Shown: positions 1-6,277 of the stretch, piece after piece
Position numbering within the stretch: position 1 is the stretch's first letter
Layout: the number at the start of each line of letters is the position of its first letter
The notes under the pieces: model-generated
What the model saw: only the letters and a program-made list of their open reading frames with translations
Database searches by the model: none
What the model was told of the DNA's origin: nothing
Program-made: the position numbers and the translations under genes
From: TWA4 sp034086685
Lineage (GTDB): Bacteria > Bacillota > Clostridia > Lachnospirales > Lachnospiraceae
Direction of reading: 5' to 3'
Length of the DNA stretch: 8,597 nt
Assembly (NCBI GenBank): GCA_034086685.1
Contig: JAXDZY010000134.1
Span: 1 to 8,597, forward strand

Positions 1-811
1 ATGTGCAGTAAGTCAGATTAAAATCGAGGGTATTCAGCATGAATTCAGTCCCATCCCCGGTGTAAAAGAGGATGTAACCGAAATCATCATGAATATTAAA
101 AGTCTCGCCATCAGAAATAACAGTGATTCCAACGAAGTGAAGACTGCGTACATTGAGTTCGAAGGCGAGGGTGTGGTTACAGCTGCAGACATTCATACAG
201 ACTCCGACATTGAAATTTTAAATAAGGATCTTGTGATTGCAACCCTGAATGGTGGTACTGACAGTAAGCTTTACATGGAGCTTACAATTTCCAAAGGCAG
301 AGGCTATGTCAGCGCTGAACGCAATAAGGATGACGATCTGCCCATCGGCGTAATTGCTGTAGATTCTATCTACACACCTGTAGAAAGAGTTAATCTGAAA
401 GTTGAAAACACTCGTGTCCGTCAGATTACCGATTTTGATAAGTTAACACTGGATGTTACTACCAATGGTACTCTGGCTCCCGATGATGCGGTAAGCTTTG
501 CCGCAAAGGTATTGAGCGAGCATTTAAACCTGTTTATTGATCTTTCTGAGAATGCAAAAGACATTGATGTCATTGTTCCCAGAGATGAAGATGGTCCCAG
601 CAAAGCTCTTGAGATGAATATTGATGAGCTTGAACTTTCCGTTCGTTCATACAATTGTCTGAAGAGAGCAGGTATCAATACAGTAGAAGAACTTTGCAAC
701 AGAACACCCGAGGATATGATGAAAGTTCGTAACCTGGGAAGAAAGTCTCTGGAAGAAGTTCTCGCCAAGTTAAAAGAACTCGGACTGGAATTGAATCCCA
801 GCGAAGAGTGA
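1..811 (+). CDS. rpoA: DNA-directed RNA polymerase subunit alpha (3' portion, 5' cut by window edge)
   Basis: This is the alpha subunit, which seeds assembly of RNA polymerase and contacts promoter UP elements and activators. The reading frame is open from base 2, and the residues before the first in-window ATG (89) already match the family (IKIEGIQHEFSPIPGVKEDV). The ATG at 89 is therefore internal and the true start lies outside the window. What remains is the end of domain 1, all of domain 2, and the C-terminal helix-hairpin-helix domain in the last 60 or so residues. That domain shows VRSYNCLKRAGI, whose arginine corresponds to the DNA-contacting R265 of E. coli, and NLGRKSLEE, the second DNA-contacting turn. 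The acidic tail ends in NPSEE before TGA at 809-811. rplQ follows 173 bases downstream. Confidence 0.97.
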   Translation, partial: CAVSQIKIEGIQHEFSPIPGVKEDVTEIIMNIKSLAIRNNSDSNEVKTAYIEFEGEGVVTAADIHTDSDIEILNKDLVIATLNGGTDSKLYMELTISKGRGYVSAERNKDDDLPIGVIAVDSIYTPVERVNLKVENTRVRQITDFDKLTLDVTTNGTLAPDDAVSFAAKVLSEHLNLFIDLSENAKDIDVIVPRDEDGPSKALEMNIDELELSVRSYNCLKRAGINTVEELCNRTPEDMMKVRNLGRKSLEEVLAKLKELGLELNPSEE

Positions 812-817
812 TATTAA

Positions 818-860
818 GACCCGGAGCGGTAAGTCCGCAGGCGCGTTCCGGGTTCCTTTT
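818..860 (+). terminator. Terminator-like hairpin between rpoA and rplQ
   Basis: The arms ACCCGGAGCG (819-828) and CGTTCCGGGT (844-853) pair over 10 bases with one G-T wobble, and TTCCTTTT follows. Inside the loop, GCGG (826-829) can alternatively pair with CCGC (835-838), giving a compound hairpin. The T-run is interrupted by two C's, so I expect partial rather than full termination. That would reduce rplQ transcription relative to rpoA. No convincing promoter is visible between this hairpin and rplQ, so full termination would leave rplQ silent. An alternative role is a processing or 3'-end stabilising structure. Confidence 0.5.
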
Positions 861-920
861 GTCAATGAAACGGATAAAGTCTGAAAGGATTTTATCACAC
901 TTTTATCAATAAAGGAGTAA

Positions 921-983
921 ATGGGCGGAACAGTAAGACCCGTGAGGCATGATCCCGTTGCTCCATGTCATGGAGGTATATAA
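921..983 (+). CDS. Possible 20-codon leader peptide upstream of rplQ
   Basis: A short ORF starts at ATG 921, just after AAAGGAG (911-917), and runs 20 codons (beginning MGGTVRPVRH) to TAA at 981-983. The stop lies one base before the rplQ ATG at 985, in a different frame. The spacing between ribosome binding site and start is only 3 bases, which is short. The ORF spans the hairpin (961-975) that covers the rplQ Shine-Dalgarno sequence. A translating ribosome would open that hairpin and terminate beside the rplQ start. This arrangement suggests translational coupling, but it is inference. The peptide matches nothing I recognise, and such short ORFs occur by chance. Confidence 0.35.
   Translation: MGGTVRPVRHDPVAPCHGGI
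961..977 (+). promoter_or_regulatory. Hairpin covering the rplQ Shine-Dalgarno sequence
   Basis: CTCCAT (961-966), a GTC loop (967-969) and ATGGAG (970-975) form a perfect 6-bp hairpin. Its 3' arm contains most of the rplQ ribosome binding site GGAGGT (972-977), which sits 7 bases before ATG 985. Folding would hide the site. A competing pairing, CATGA (948-952) with TCATG (968-972), overlaps the same arm. Whether it acts in the cell is inference. Confidence 0.45.
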
Positions 984-984
984 A

Positions 985-1524
985 ATGGCAGGATATAGAA
1001 AATTAGGAAGAACATCTGATCAGAGAAAGGCTTTATTAAGAAGCCAGGTAACAAGTCTGTTATATCATGGTAAGATCAAAACTACAGAAGCTAAGGCTAA
1101 AGAAATCCGCAAGATTGCTGAAGGCCTGATTGCCATGGCAGTTAGAGAATGTGATAACTATGAAGAAGTTACTGTAACAGCTAAAGTTGCACGTAAAGAT
1201 AAAGATGGCAAGAGAGTAAAAGAAACCAACGCAGAAGGTAAGAAAGTAACTGTTTACGATGAAGTTCAGAAGACTATCAAAAAAGATAAGCCCTCAAGAC
1301 TGCATGCAAGAAGACAGATGCTGAAAGTTCTTTACCCTGTAACTGAGGTTCCTGCAGCCGCAGCAGGAAGAAAGAGAAACACCAAAGAAGTGGATATGGT
1401 TGCAAAACTCTTTGATGAAATCGCTCCTCAGTACAAAACTCGCCAGGGTGGTTACACAAGAATCGTTAAGATTGGCCAGCGTAAAGGCGATGCTGCTATG
1501 GAAGTTCTGATCGAGCTGGTTTAA
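985..1524 (+). CDS. rplQ: 50S ribosomal protein L17 with clostridial insertion
   Basis: L17 is a large-subunit ribosomal protein. I place the start at ATG 985, which gives the canonical N-terminus MAGYRKLGRTSDQRKALLR and has GGAGGT 7 bases upstream. An in-frame ATG at 949 would add 12 non-family residues and lacks a good ribosome binding site. The core matches L17: KIKTTEAKAKEIR near residues 30-42, LHARRQ at 106-111, and the C-terminal RQGGYTRIVKIGQRKGDAAMEVLIELV region. At 179 residues it is much longer than the roughly 120-residue B. subtilis protein. The extra length is mainly a lysine-rich, charged stretch at about residues 56-102 (AKVARKDKDGKRVKE and following). I recall similar long L17 proteins in Lachnospiraceae. 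An intrinsic terminator follows 50 bases after the stop. Confidence 0.97.
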   Translation: MAGYRKLGRTSDQRKALLRSQVTSLLYHGKIKTTEAKAKEIRKIAEGLIAMAVRECDNYEEVTVTAKVARKDKDGKRVKETNAEGKKVTVYDEVQKTIKKDKPSRLHARRQMLKVLYPVTEVPAAAAGRKRNTKEVDMVAKLFDEIAPQYKTRQGGYTRIVKIGQRKGDAAMEVLIELV

Positions 1525-1573
1525 TCAGCCGGCAGCTGGATTTGCACAGTGTTCTAATTTTTAATAGACAGAG

Positions 1574-1605
1574 AAAGTCAGGTCGCAGGACCTGGCTTTT
1601 TTGTT
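1574..1605 (+). terminator. Intrinsic terminator after rplQ
   Basis: AGTCAGGTC (1576-1584) pairs with GACCTGGCT (1589-1597) over 9 bases, including one G-T wobble, around a GCAG loop. It is followed directly by a run of T's with one G interruption to about 1605. The preceding A's extend the stem into the T-run. This closes the ribosomal operon and separates it from the ECF genes, which have their own promoter downstream. Confidence 0.9.
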
Positions 1606-1674
1606 TACAATCCGGAAAAGGCATGTATTTTTGTGGAAAAAAAGCAGAAAATATATATTTCAGGCGTGTTTAGC

Positions 1675-1703
1675 TTGCATATTTTCCAATGTAAGTGTAA
1701 TAT
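1675..1703 (+). promoter_or_regulatory. Predicted housekeeping promoter for the ecf-truA operon
   Basis: TTGCAT (1675-1680) and TAATAT (1698-1703) are separated by exactly 17 bases, fitting a SigA-type promoter. TG lies directly before the -10 element. It follows the rplQ terminator and would give a leader of about 50 bases before the ecfA1 start. That leader contains a small inverted repeat, TTGTA-CC-TACAA (1727-1738), of unknown significance. Confidence 0.65.
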
Positions 1704-1761
1704 AAAACGTGTTTTGAAGTGAGACGTTGTACCTACAAGGGTTTAGAGGAGAGCAGTCAAT

Positions 1762-2613
1762 ATGAGTTTCATTAAGTTGGTAAAGCTGGTTCACAATTAT
1801 GTTACCCACGATGAAGAGGGTGAAATTGAAGATGTAAACCATGCAATAGACGGTGTTGATGCAGAAATCAACGAGGGAGAATTTGTAGCCATTCTGGGAC
1901 ACAATGGTTCCGGCAAATCCACACTGGCCAAGCATCTGAATGGATTGCTGTTTCCTGATGAAGGAACAGTCTGGATCGGAGGATATGATACAAAAGAAGA
2001 AGAGAATCTGCTGAAGGTGCGTCAGACAACAGGTATGGTATTTCAGAATCCTGATAATCAGATCATCGGCAGTGTAGTCGAGGAAGACGTGGCATTTGGT
2101 CTGGAGAATATTGGGATTGAGACAGAAAAAATATGGAAAAGGGTAGCGGAAAGCCTTGAAGCGGTGGGAATGACTGCATACAGGGAACAGTCACCCAACC
2201 GTCTGTCGGGAGGACAGAAACAAAGAGTAGCAATTGCCGGTGTTATGGCCATGAGACCCAGGTGTATTGTTCTGGACGAATCCACTGCCATGCTGGATCC
2301 TGTGGGTAGAAAAGAAGTAATTGAGACAATCAGTCAGTTAAATAAAGAAGAGGGCATCACAGTTATTCTGATCACACATTATATGGAAGAAGCAGTGCGC
2401 GCAGATCGGGTTTTTGTTATGCATGAAGGGCATCTGGTAATGGAAGGAACACCTAAAAAGATTTTTTCTCAGGTGGAAAAGCTGAAGTCCTATCATCTGG
2501 ATGTACCTCAGGTAACAGAGCTTGCTTATGAACTGAAAAAGGAAGGAATCATGCTTCCGTCGGATATTTTAACGGTAGATGAAATGGTGAATACATTATG
2601 TCAATTAAATTAG
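1762..2613 (+). CDS. ecfA1: ECF transporter ATPase EcfA1
   Basis: This is an ATP-binding subunit of the energy-coupling factor module, which powers uptake of vitamins and other micronutrients through interchangeable S-components. Its 283 residues show Walker A GHNGSGKST (46-54), Q-loop VFQNPDNQ with Q95, signature LSGGQ (148-152), Walker B CIVLDE with catalytic Glu173, D-loop AMLD (176-179) and switch His206. The Walker B region continues as DEST rather than the DEPT of EcfA2, a pattern I associate with EcfA1 proteins. The start at 1762 has AGAGGAG about 10 bases upstream. The gene overlaps ecfA2 by 16 bases, indicating translational coupling. It should form a heterodimer with EcfA2 beneath EcfT at the inner face of the membrane. 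No S-component gene lies in the window, as expected for a shared (group II) ECF module. Confidence 0.95.
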   Translation: MSFIKLVKLVHNYVTHDEEGEIEDVNHAIDGVDAEINEGEFVAILGHNGSGKSTLAKHLNGLLFPDEGTVWIGGYDTKEEENLLKVRQTTGMVFQNPDNQIIGSVVEEDVAFGLENIGIETEKIWKRVAESLEAVGMTAYREQSPNRLSGGQKQRVAIAGVMAMRPRCIVLDESTAMLDPVGRKEVIETISQLNKEEGITVILITHYMEEAVRADRVFVMHEGHLVMEGTPKKIFSQVEKLKSYHLDVPQVTELAYELKKEGIMLPSDILTVDEMVNTLCQLN

Positions 2614-3473
2614 AACATGTTTCATTGGATTATCAGGATGGCGGCCGGACGATTCATGCCCTGAAGGATGTGAATCTGGAGATTCAGGAGAATCAGTTTG
2701 TAGGTCTCATTGGACATACAGGTTCCGGTAAATCCTCTTTAATTCAGCATTTAAACGGACTGATCCGGGCTACATCCGGTACGATTTATTATGATGGTGA
2801 GAATATTTATGAAGAAGGCTACAGCATGCGTCAGCTTCGCAATAAAGTGGGCCTGGTTTTTCAGTATCCGGAGCATCAGCTGTTTGAAGTAGATGTTTTT
2901 TCGGATGTATGTTTCGGACCTAAAAATCAGGGATTTCCAAAAGAAGAGGTGGAGAAACGCGCCAGAGAGGCTCTTGATCTGGTGGGGTTGGATGAAAGTT
3001 ATTACCGCAAATCTCCTTTTGAACTTTCAGGCGGACAGAAACGCCGTGTGGCAATTGCAGGGGTACTGGCCATGAATCCGGAAGTGCTGGTACTGGATGA
3101 ACCCACAGCCGGACTGGATCCTCAGGGCCGTGATGAAATTCTGGGACAGATCCATATGCTGAAAAAGGAGCGGAATATGACAATTGTTCTTGTTTCCCAC
3201 AGCATGGAGGATGTTGCACGTTTTGTGGATCGTCTGATCGTTATGAATAAAGGCGAAGTTGTGTATGATGGTACTCCCAGAGAAGTATTCCGGCATTATA
3301 AAGAGCTGGAGAAAATCGGGCTGGCGGCTCCGCAGGTAACTTATCTGATGTATGCATTAAAAGAAAAAGGATTCGATGTGAATACGGATGTGATTACCAT
3401 TGAGGAAGCACGGGCAGAGATCTTAAGAGTGATGAAAAAAACAGCTGCACGGGAGGAAACATCCTTATGTTAA
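2598..3473 (+). CDS. ecfA2: ECF transporter ATPase EcfA2
   Basis: This is the second ATPase of the ECF module. Its 291 residues contain Walker A GHTGSGKSS (39-47), Q-loop Q89 in VFQYPEHQ, signature LSGGQ (143-147), Walker B VLVLDEPT with catalytic Glu168, and His201 of the H-loop. The C-terminal part (residues about 225-280) is the ECF-ATPase extension, which resembles the end of EcfA1 (PQVTYLMYALKEKG here, PQVTELAYELKKEG there). This supports a duplication origin of the pair. The ATG at 2598 lies inside the end of ecfA1 and has only a weak ribosome binding site (GGTGA, 2586-2590), so its translation probably depends on ribosomes leaving ecfA1. The 3' end overlaps ecfT by 7 bases. Confidence 0.95.
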   Translation: MSIKLEHVSLDYQDGGRTIHALKDVNLEIQENQFVGLIGHTGSGKSSLIQHLNGLIRATSGTIYYDGENIYEEGYSMRQLRNKVGLVFQYPEHQLFEVDVFSDVCFGPKNQGFPKEEVEKRAREALDLVGLDESYYRKSPFELSGGQKRRVAIAGVLAMNPEVLVLDEPTAGLDPQGRDEILGQIHMLKKERNMTIVLVSHSMEDVARFVDRLIVMNKGEVVYDGTPREVFRHYKELEKIGLAAPQVTYLMYALKEKGFDVNTDVITIEEARAEILRVMKKTAAREETSLC

Positions 3474-4273
3474 GAAAAATTACAATTGGTCAGTATTATT
3501 CCATTGATTCGTATATTCACCGGCTGGATCCCAGGGTAAAGCTTTTTGCTACGATGATGTATGTGATTTCCCTGTTTGTGGTGAACAGCTGGCTGGGATA
3601 TCTGCTGGGAGCAGTTGCTCTGGCATGCTATATACGGGCATCCAGGGTTCCGTTTTCTTTTATTGTGAGAGGATTGAAGCCTATTATTTTCCTGTTGTGC
3701 TTCAGCGTACTGTTTAATCTGTTTCTGACAGGGGGAGGGCGGATACTGGTACAATTCTGGATTATCACCATTACTACGGAAGGCGTAAAAACAGCTTTTT
3801 TTATGGCTGTCCGTCTTGTTTTACTGATTATCGGTTCCAGTATTATGACTTATACGACTACACCCAATCAGCTGACAGACGCCCTGGAAAAGAGTCTTGG
3901 TTTTTTGAAAAAAATCAGGATTCCCATTCATGAGCTGGCCATGATGATGTCCATTGCACTTCGTTTTATCCCTATTCTGGTGGAGGAAACGGACAAGATT
4001 ATGAAAGCACAGATGGCAAGAGGAGCCAATTTTGAGGAAGGAAATCTGATTCAGCGGGCCAAAGCCATGGTTCCGATTCTGGTCCCTCTGTTTATATCGG
4101 CATTCCGTCGGGCAACTGATCTGGCTCTGGCCATGGAAGCAAGATGCTATCATGGAGGAGATGGCCGAACCAAGATGAAACCTTTGAAATATGCTCATTG
4201 TGATCATGTGATGTATGCTGTCTTTGCTGTTTATTTTGCAGCTATGGTCGGAAGCCGTTTTCTGCCTTTGTAG
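3467..4273 (+). CDS. ecfT: ECF transporter transmembrane coupling protein EcfT
   Basis: EcfT is the membrane scaffold that links the EcfA1/EcfA2 ATPases to substrate-binding S-components. The 268-residue protein opens with the family motif GQYYSIDSYIHRLDPRVKL. It has hydrophobic segments at about residues 25-55, 68-88, 95-127 and 247-263. The two cytoplasmic coupling helices carry the short arginine motifs that dock into the ATPase grooves: ARG at 184-186 (MARGANFEEG) and ARC at 225-227 (MEARCYHGG). The start at 3467 has GGAGG (3452-3456) 10 bases upstream, inside ecfA2, and the genes overlap by 7 bases. truA follows after 34 bases on the same strand. Confidence 0.94.
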   Translation: MLRKITIGQYYSIDSYIHRLDPRVKLFATMMYVISLFVVNSWLGYLLGAVALACYIRASRVPFSFIVRGLKPIIFLLCFSVLFNLFLTGGGRILVQFWIITITTEGVKTAFFMAVRLVLLIIGSSIMTYTTTPNQLTDALEKSLGFLKKIRIPIHELAMMMSIALRFIPILVEETDKIMKAQMARGANFEEGNLIQRAKAMVPILVPLFISAFRRATDLALAMEARCYHGGDGRTKMKPLKYAHCDHVMYAVFAVYFAAMVGSRFLPL

Positions 4274-4307
4274 TATTAAGGGGAAATAAAAAGAGAGGAA
4301 AGAATCC

Positions 4308-5078
4308 ATGAAGCGGGTGAAATTAATCGTAGCTTATGATGGTACGGCATATTCGGGCTGGCAGGTGCAGAATAACGGAGAAACCATAGAAGGTGTGCTG
4401 AACCGGATAATTTCGGAATTGACGGGTGAGAAAATTACTGTAATCGGAGCAAGCCGCACAGATGCAGGAGTCCATGCCTTGGGAAATGTGGCTGTTTTTG
4501 ATACGGAAAGCCCTATTCCCGGTGAGAAATTTGTTTTTGCGCTGAATGTCCGTTTGCCTGAGGATATCAGGATTCAGGATTCCTGTGAAGTTCCCATGGA
4601 TTTTCACCCCAGAAAATGTGTCAGCACCAAAACCTACGAGTACCGGATACTGAACCGCAGATTTGAACTGCCCTGTGAGCGGTATACTTCTTATTTTTAT
4701 CATCGTCCGCTGGATGTGGAGGCCATGCGAAAGGCTGCTTCTTATCTGACAGGAGAGCATGATTTTAAAAGCTTCTGTTCGATTCATACACAGGCATTAA
4801 CAACTGTGCGTACGATTTACAGTATTGATGTGAATAAGTCCGGTGATATGATTACAATTTGTGTAAAAGGCAGCGGATTCCTTTACAATATGGTAAGGAT
4901 TATTGCCGGTACATTGATTCAGGCCGGGATCGGTGCATTTCCTCCTGAGCATGTGCAGGAGATGCTGCAGGCACTGGACCGGCAGGCCGCCAGTCAGACG
5001 GCACCGGCCAGAGGGCTGAGACTTGTAGAAATTCAATATGAAGAAGGAAGTGCCGGCAGTATGCGGGGAAATTGCTGA
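4308..5078 (+). CDS. truA: tRNA pseudouridine(38-40) synthase TruA
   Basis: TruA converts uridines 38, 39 and 40 in the tRNA anticodon arm to pseudouridine. The 256-residue protein has typical length and motifs: an N-terminal strand followed by AYDGTAYSGWQ (9-19), and the catalytic loop ASRTDAGVHA with nucleophile Asp52. Later come CVSTKTYEYRI, FKSFCS and the C-terminal GSGFLYNMVRIIAGTL. The start has AGAGGA 8 bases upstream. Its position after ecfT is conserved in Bacillota, so it probably shares the ecf transcript. The usual downstream rplM-rpsI pair is missing. The stop (5076-5078) lies only 3 bases from the stop of the opposing hydrolase gene. The only terminator-like element near the end is a weak hairpin (TCATG 5082-5086 with CATGA 5094-5098, then TGTTTT). 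Confidence 0.97.
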   Translation: MKRVKLIVAYDGTAYSGWQVQNNGETIEGVLNRIISELTGEKITVIGASRTDAGVHALGNVAVFDTESPIPGEKFVFALNVRLPEDIRIQDSCEVPMDFHPRKCVSTKTYEYRILNRRFELPCERYTSYFYHRPLDVEAMRKAASYLTGEHDFKSFCSIHTQALTTVRTIYSIDVNKSGDMITICVKGSGFLYNMVRIIAGTLIQAGIGAFPPEHVQEMLQALDRQAASQTAPARGLRLVEIQYEEGSAGSMRGNC

Positions 5079-5081
5079 GAG

Positions 5082-6014
5082 TCATGTGTTCGGCATGATG
5101 TTTTCCATCCATTTCAGCAGATCTTCATATACCTGCTGCCGGTCTGTTTCATTGAGAATTTCGTGCCGGTCATTGGGATACAGTTTTATTCGGACATCCC
5201 GTATGCCGGCAGATTTGTAGCTGTTGTATACTTTATGTATGCTTTTTCCGAAATTTCCCACAGGATCATCAGCACCTGAAACCAGGAACAGGGGCAGGGT
5301 CCGGGGGATTTTTCGGATATTTTTCTTTTTCTGTAAAAATTCGATACCGCGGAACATGTGGTAGTAGGCATTTACCGTAAATCGGAAGGAACACCAGGGA
5401 CTGGCCAGATAAGCGTCTACAACTTTTTCATCTTTTGTAAGCCAGTCCTTGTCTGTTCGTGACGGTTCAAAATGTTGATTGTAGGATGCAAAAGCCATGC
5501 TGTCAATAAGCGCACTTCGATACATCCATCCTTTAAAAGCGGCAATGCACCGGCAGAGACATTTCCCCGCGGCCAGTACAGGCTCCGGCTGTGATCCGGT
5601 TCCCATGATGATTACGCCGCTCAGACCTTTTCCATGCAGCTCAATATACTGTCGTATCAGGAAGGACCCCATACTGTGTCCCAGCATAAAATAGGGAACA
5701 TGAGGGTATTTTTTCCGGGTAATTTTCCGAAGACGGTGAATATCTCCGATTACATATTCGTTTCCTTTTGTTTTATGAAAATATCCGTGCAGATCATCAC
5801 GTTGTACTGACAGGCCATGTCCCAGATGATCATTTCCAACCACGTAAACCCCATGCTGTGCCAGATAACCGGCAAAATCATCGTAGCGGTCGATATACTC
5901 CACCATACCGTGGCTGATCTGCAGAATCCCTTTCACTTCCTTTTCGGGAATCCATTCAATGGCATGAATATGTGTAATTCCATCTTCAGATGGATATGTA
6001 AAATGCTTTTTCAT
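5082..6014 (-). CDS. Alpha/beta hydrolase, lysophospholipase / monoacylglycerol lipase-like
   Basis: This 310-residue protein belongs to the alpha/beta hydrolase superfamily, closest in pattern to the serine aminopeptidase S33 / lysophospholipase group. Visible landmarks are the HGM oxyanion-loop motif at 35-37 (ISHGMVEY), the GNDHLGHGLS segment at 60-69, and the nucleophile elbow GHSMG with Ser114. The acid is Asp250 in SGADDPVG and the base is His284 in NDRHE, so the catalytic triad is complete. The region at about 145-230 is the variable cap that sets substrate choice. There is no signal peptide, so it is likely cytoplasmic and acts on small esters or lipids. The substrate cannot be read from the sequence. 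The start has a perfect AGGAGG (complement of 6020-6025) 5 bases away, plus its own promoter. It faces truA tail to tail. Confidence 0.9.
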   Translation of the reverse strand: MKKHFTYPSEDGITHIHAIEWIPEKEVKGILQISHGMVEYIDRYDDFAGYLAQHGVYVVGNDHLGHGLSVQRDDLHGYFHKTKGNEYVIGDIHRLRKITRKKYPHVPYFMLGHSMGSFLIRQYIELHGKGLSGVIIMGTGSQPEPVLAAGKCLCRCIAAFKGWMYRSALIDSMAFASYNQHFEPSRTDKDWLTKDEKVVDAYLASPWCSFRFTVNAYYHMFRGIEFLQKKKNIRKIPRTLPLFLVSGADDPVGNFGKSIHKVYNSYKSAGIRDVRIKLYPNDRHEILNETDRQQVYEDLLKWMENIMPNT

Positions 6015-6053
6015 ACATTCCTCCTCGTTTGCAAAACAGCTGTCTGTGTTTTA

Positions 6054-6082
6054 ATTTTACAAGAAGTGATGCTTAAAGGCAA
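6054..6082 (-). promoter_or_regulatory. Predicted promoter of the hydrolase gene
   Basis: On the minus strand, TTGCCT (complement of 6077-6082) and TAAAAT (complement of 6054-6059) are separated by 17 bases, with TG directly before the -10 element. It lies about 40 bases upstream of the hydrolase start and gives a short leader ending in AGGAGG. Confidence 0.6.
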
Positions 6083-6090
6083 TGGACAAA

Positions 6091-6128
6091 CAGCCGGAAA
6101 TGACGTCAGCCGGGGAAAATGACATCAG
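6091..6128. repeat. Short tandem repeat upstream of the hydrolase promoter
   Basis: CAGCCGGAAATGACGT (6091-6106) is followed directly by CAGCCGG (6107-6113), GGAAAATGACAT (6114-6125) and CAG. These are two copies of one unit, the second with three extra bases. Each copy contains a TGACRTCA core. The first core, TGACGTCA (6101-6108), is a perfect palindrome and the second, TGACATCA (6120-6127), is nearly so, with starts 19 bases apart. They lie 9-45 bases upstream of the hydrolase -35 element, so they could be a regulator's paired operator. No regulator gene is nearby. Confidence 0.5.
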
Positions 6129-6226
6129 AGATTACGAGCAGATGGAAATGGTTGAAATATTGCTGTTTTAACATAAAATACAAGAAAAAACAATGAAAAA
6201 ATTGTGCAACATGAAATAAAAACTGG

Positions 6227-6235
6227 TGCTATAAT
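6227..6235 (+). promoter_or_regulatory. Extended -10 promoter for the small secreted protein
   Basis: TGCTATAAT is a perfect extended -10 element (TGN plus TATAAT at 6230-6235). No good -35 box lies at the usual distance; TTGTGC (6202-6207) is 22 bases away. Extended -10 promoters can work without a -35 box. It sits about 43 bases before the ATG at 6278 and diverges from the hydrolase promoter. Confidence 0.6.
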
Positions 6236-6277
6236 CTGCTACGAAATCAGGAAATGCAGAAATGAGGTGACGGACAG

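Noticed and set aside
89..811. A complete 240-residue gene starting at ATG 89.
   Set aside because: The frame is open to base 2 and the residues before 89 match RNA polymerase alpha, so this ATG is internal to a truncated rpoA.
890..908. A direct repeat TTTTATCA (890-897 and 901-908), 11 bases apart, before the rplQ leader ORF.
   Set aside because: It is short and AT-rich, and is explained as well by chance. There is no supporting context.
949..984. An upstream in-frame ATG (949) that would extend L17 by 12 residues (MIPLLHVMEVYK).
   Set aside because: The family N-terminus MAGYRKLGR begins at 985 with a well-spaced GGAGGT. The extension lacks a good ribosome binding site and similarity.
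1525..1610. An L17 downstream element RNA after rplQ.
   Set aside because: That motif is known from lactic acid bacteria and Listeria. Here only a simple intrinsic terminator is visible.
3821..4309. A 162-residue ORF on the minus strand, and similar opposite-strand ORFs across the ecf, truA and antiporter genes.
   Set aside because: They are shadows of well-supported genes, with no family resemblance and no ribosome binding sites.
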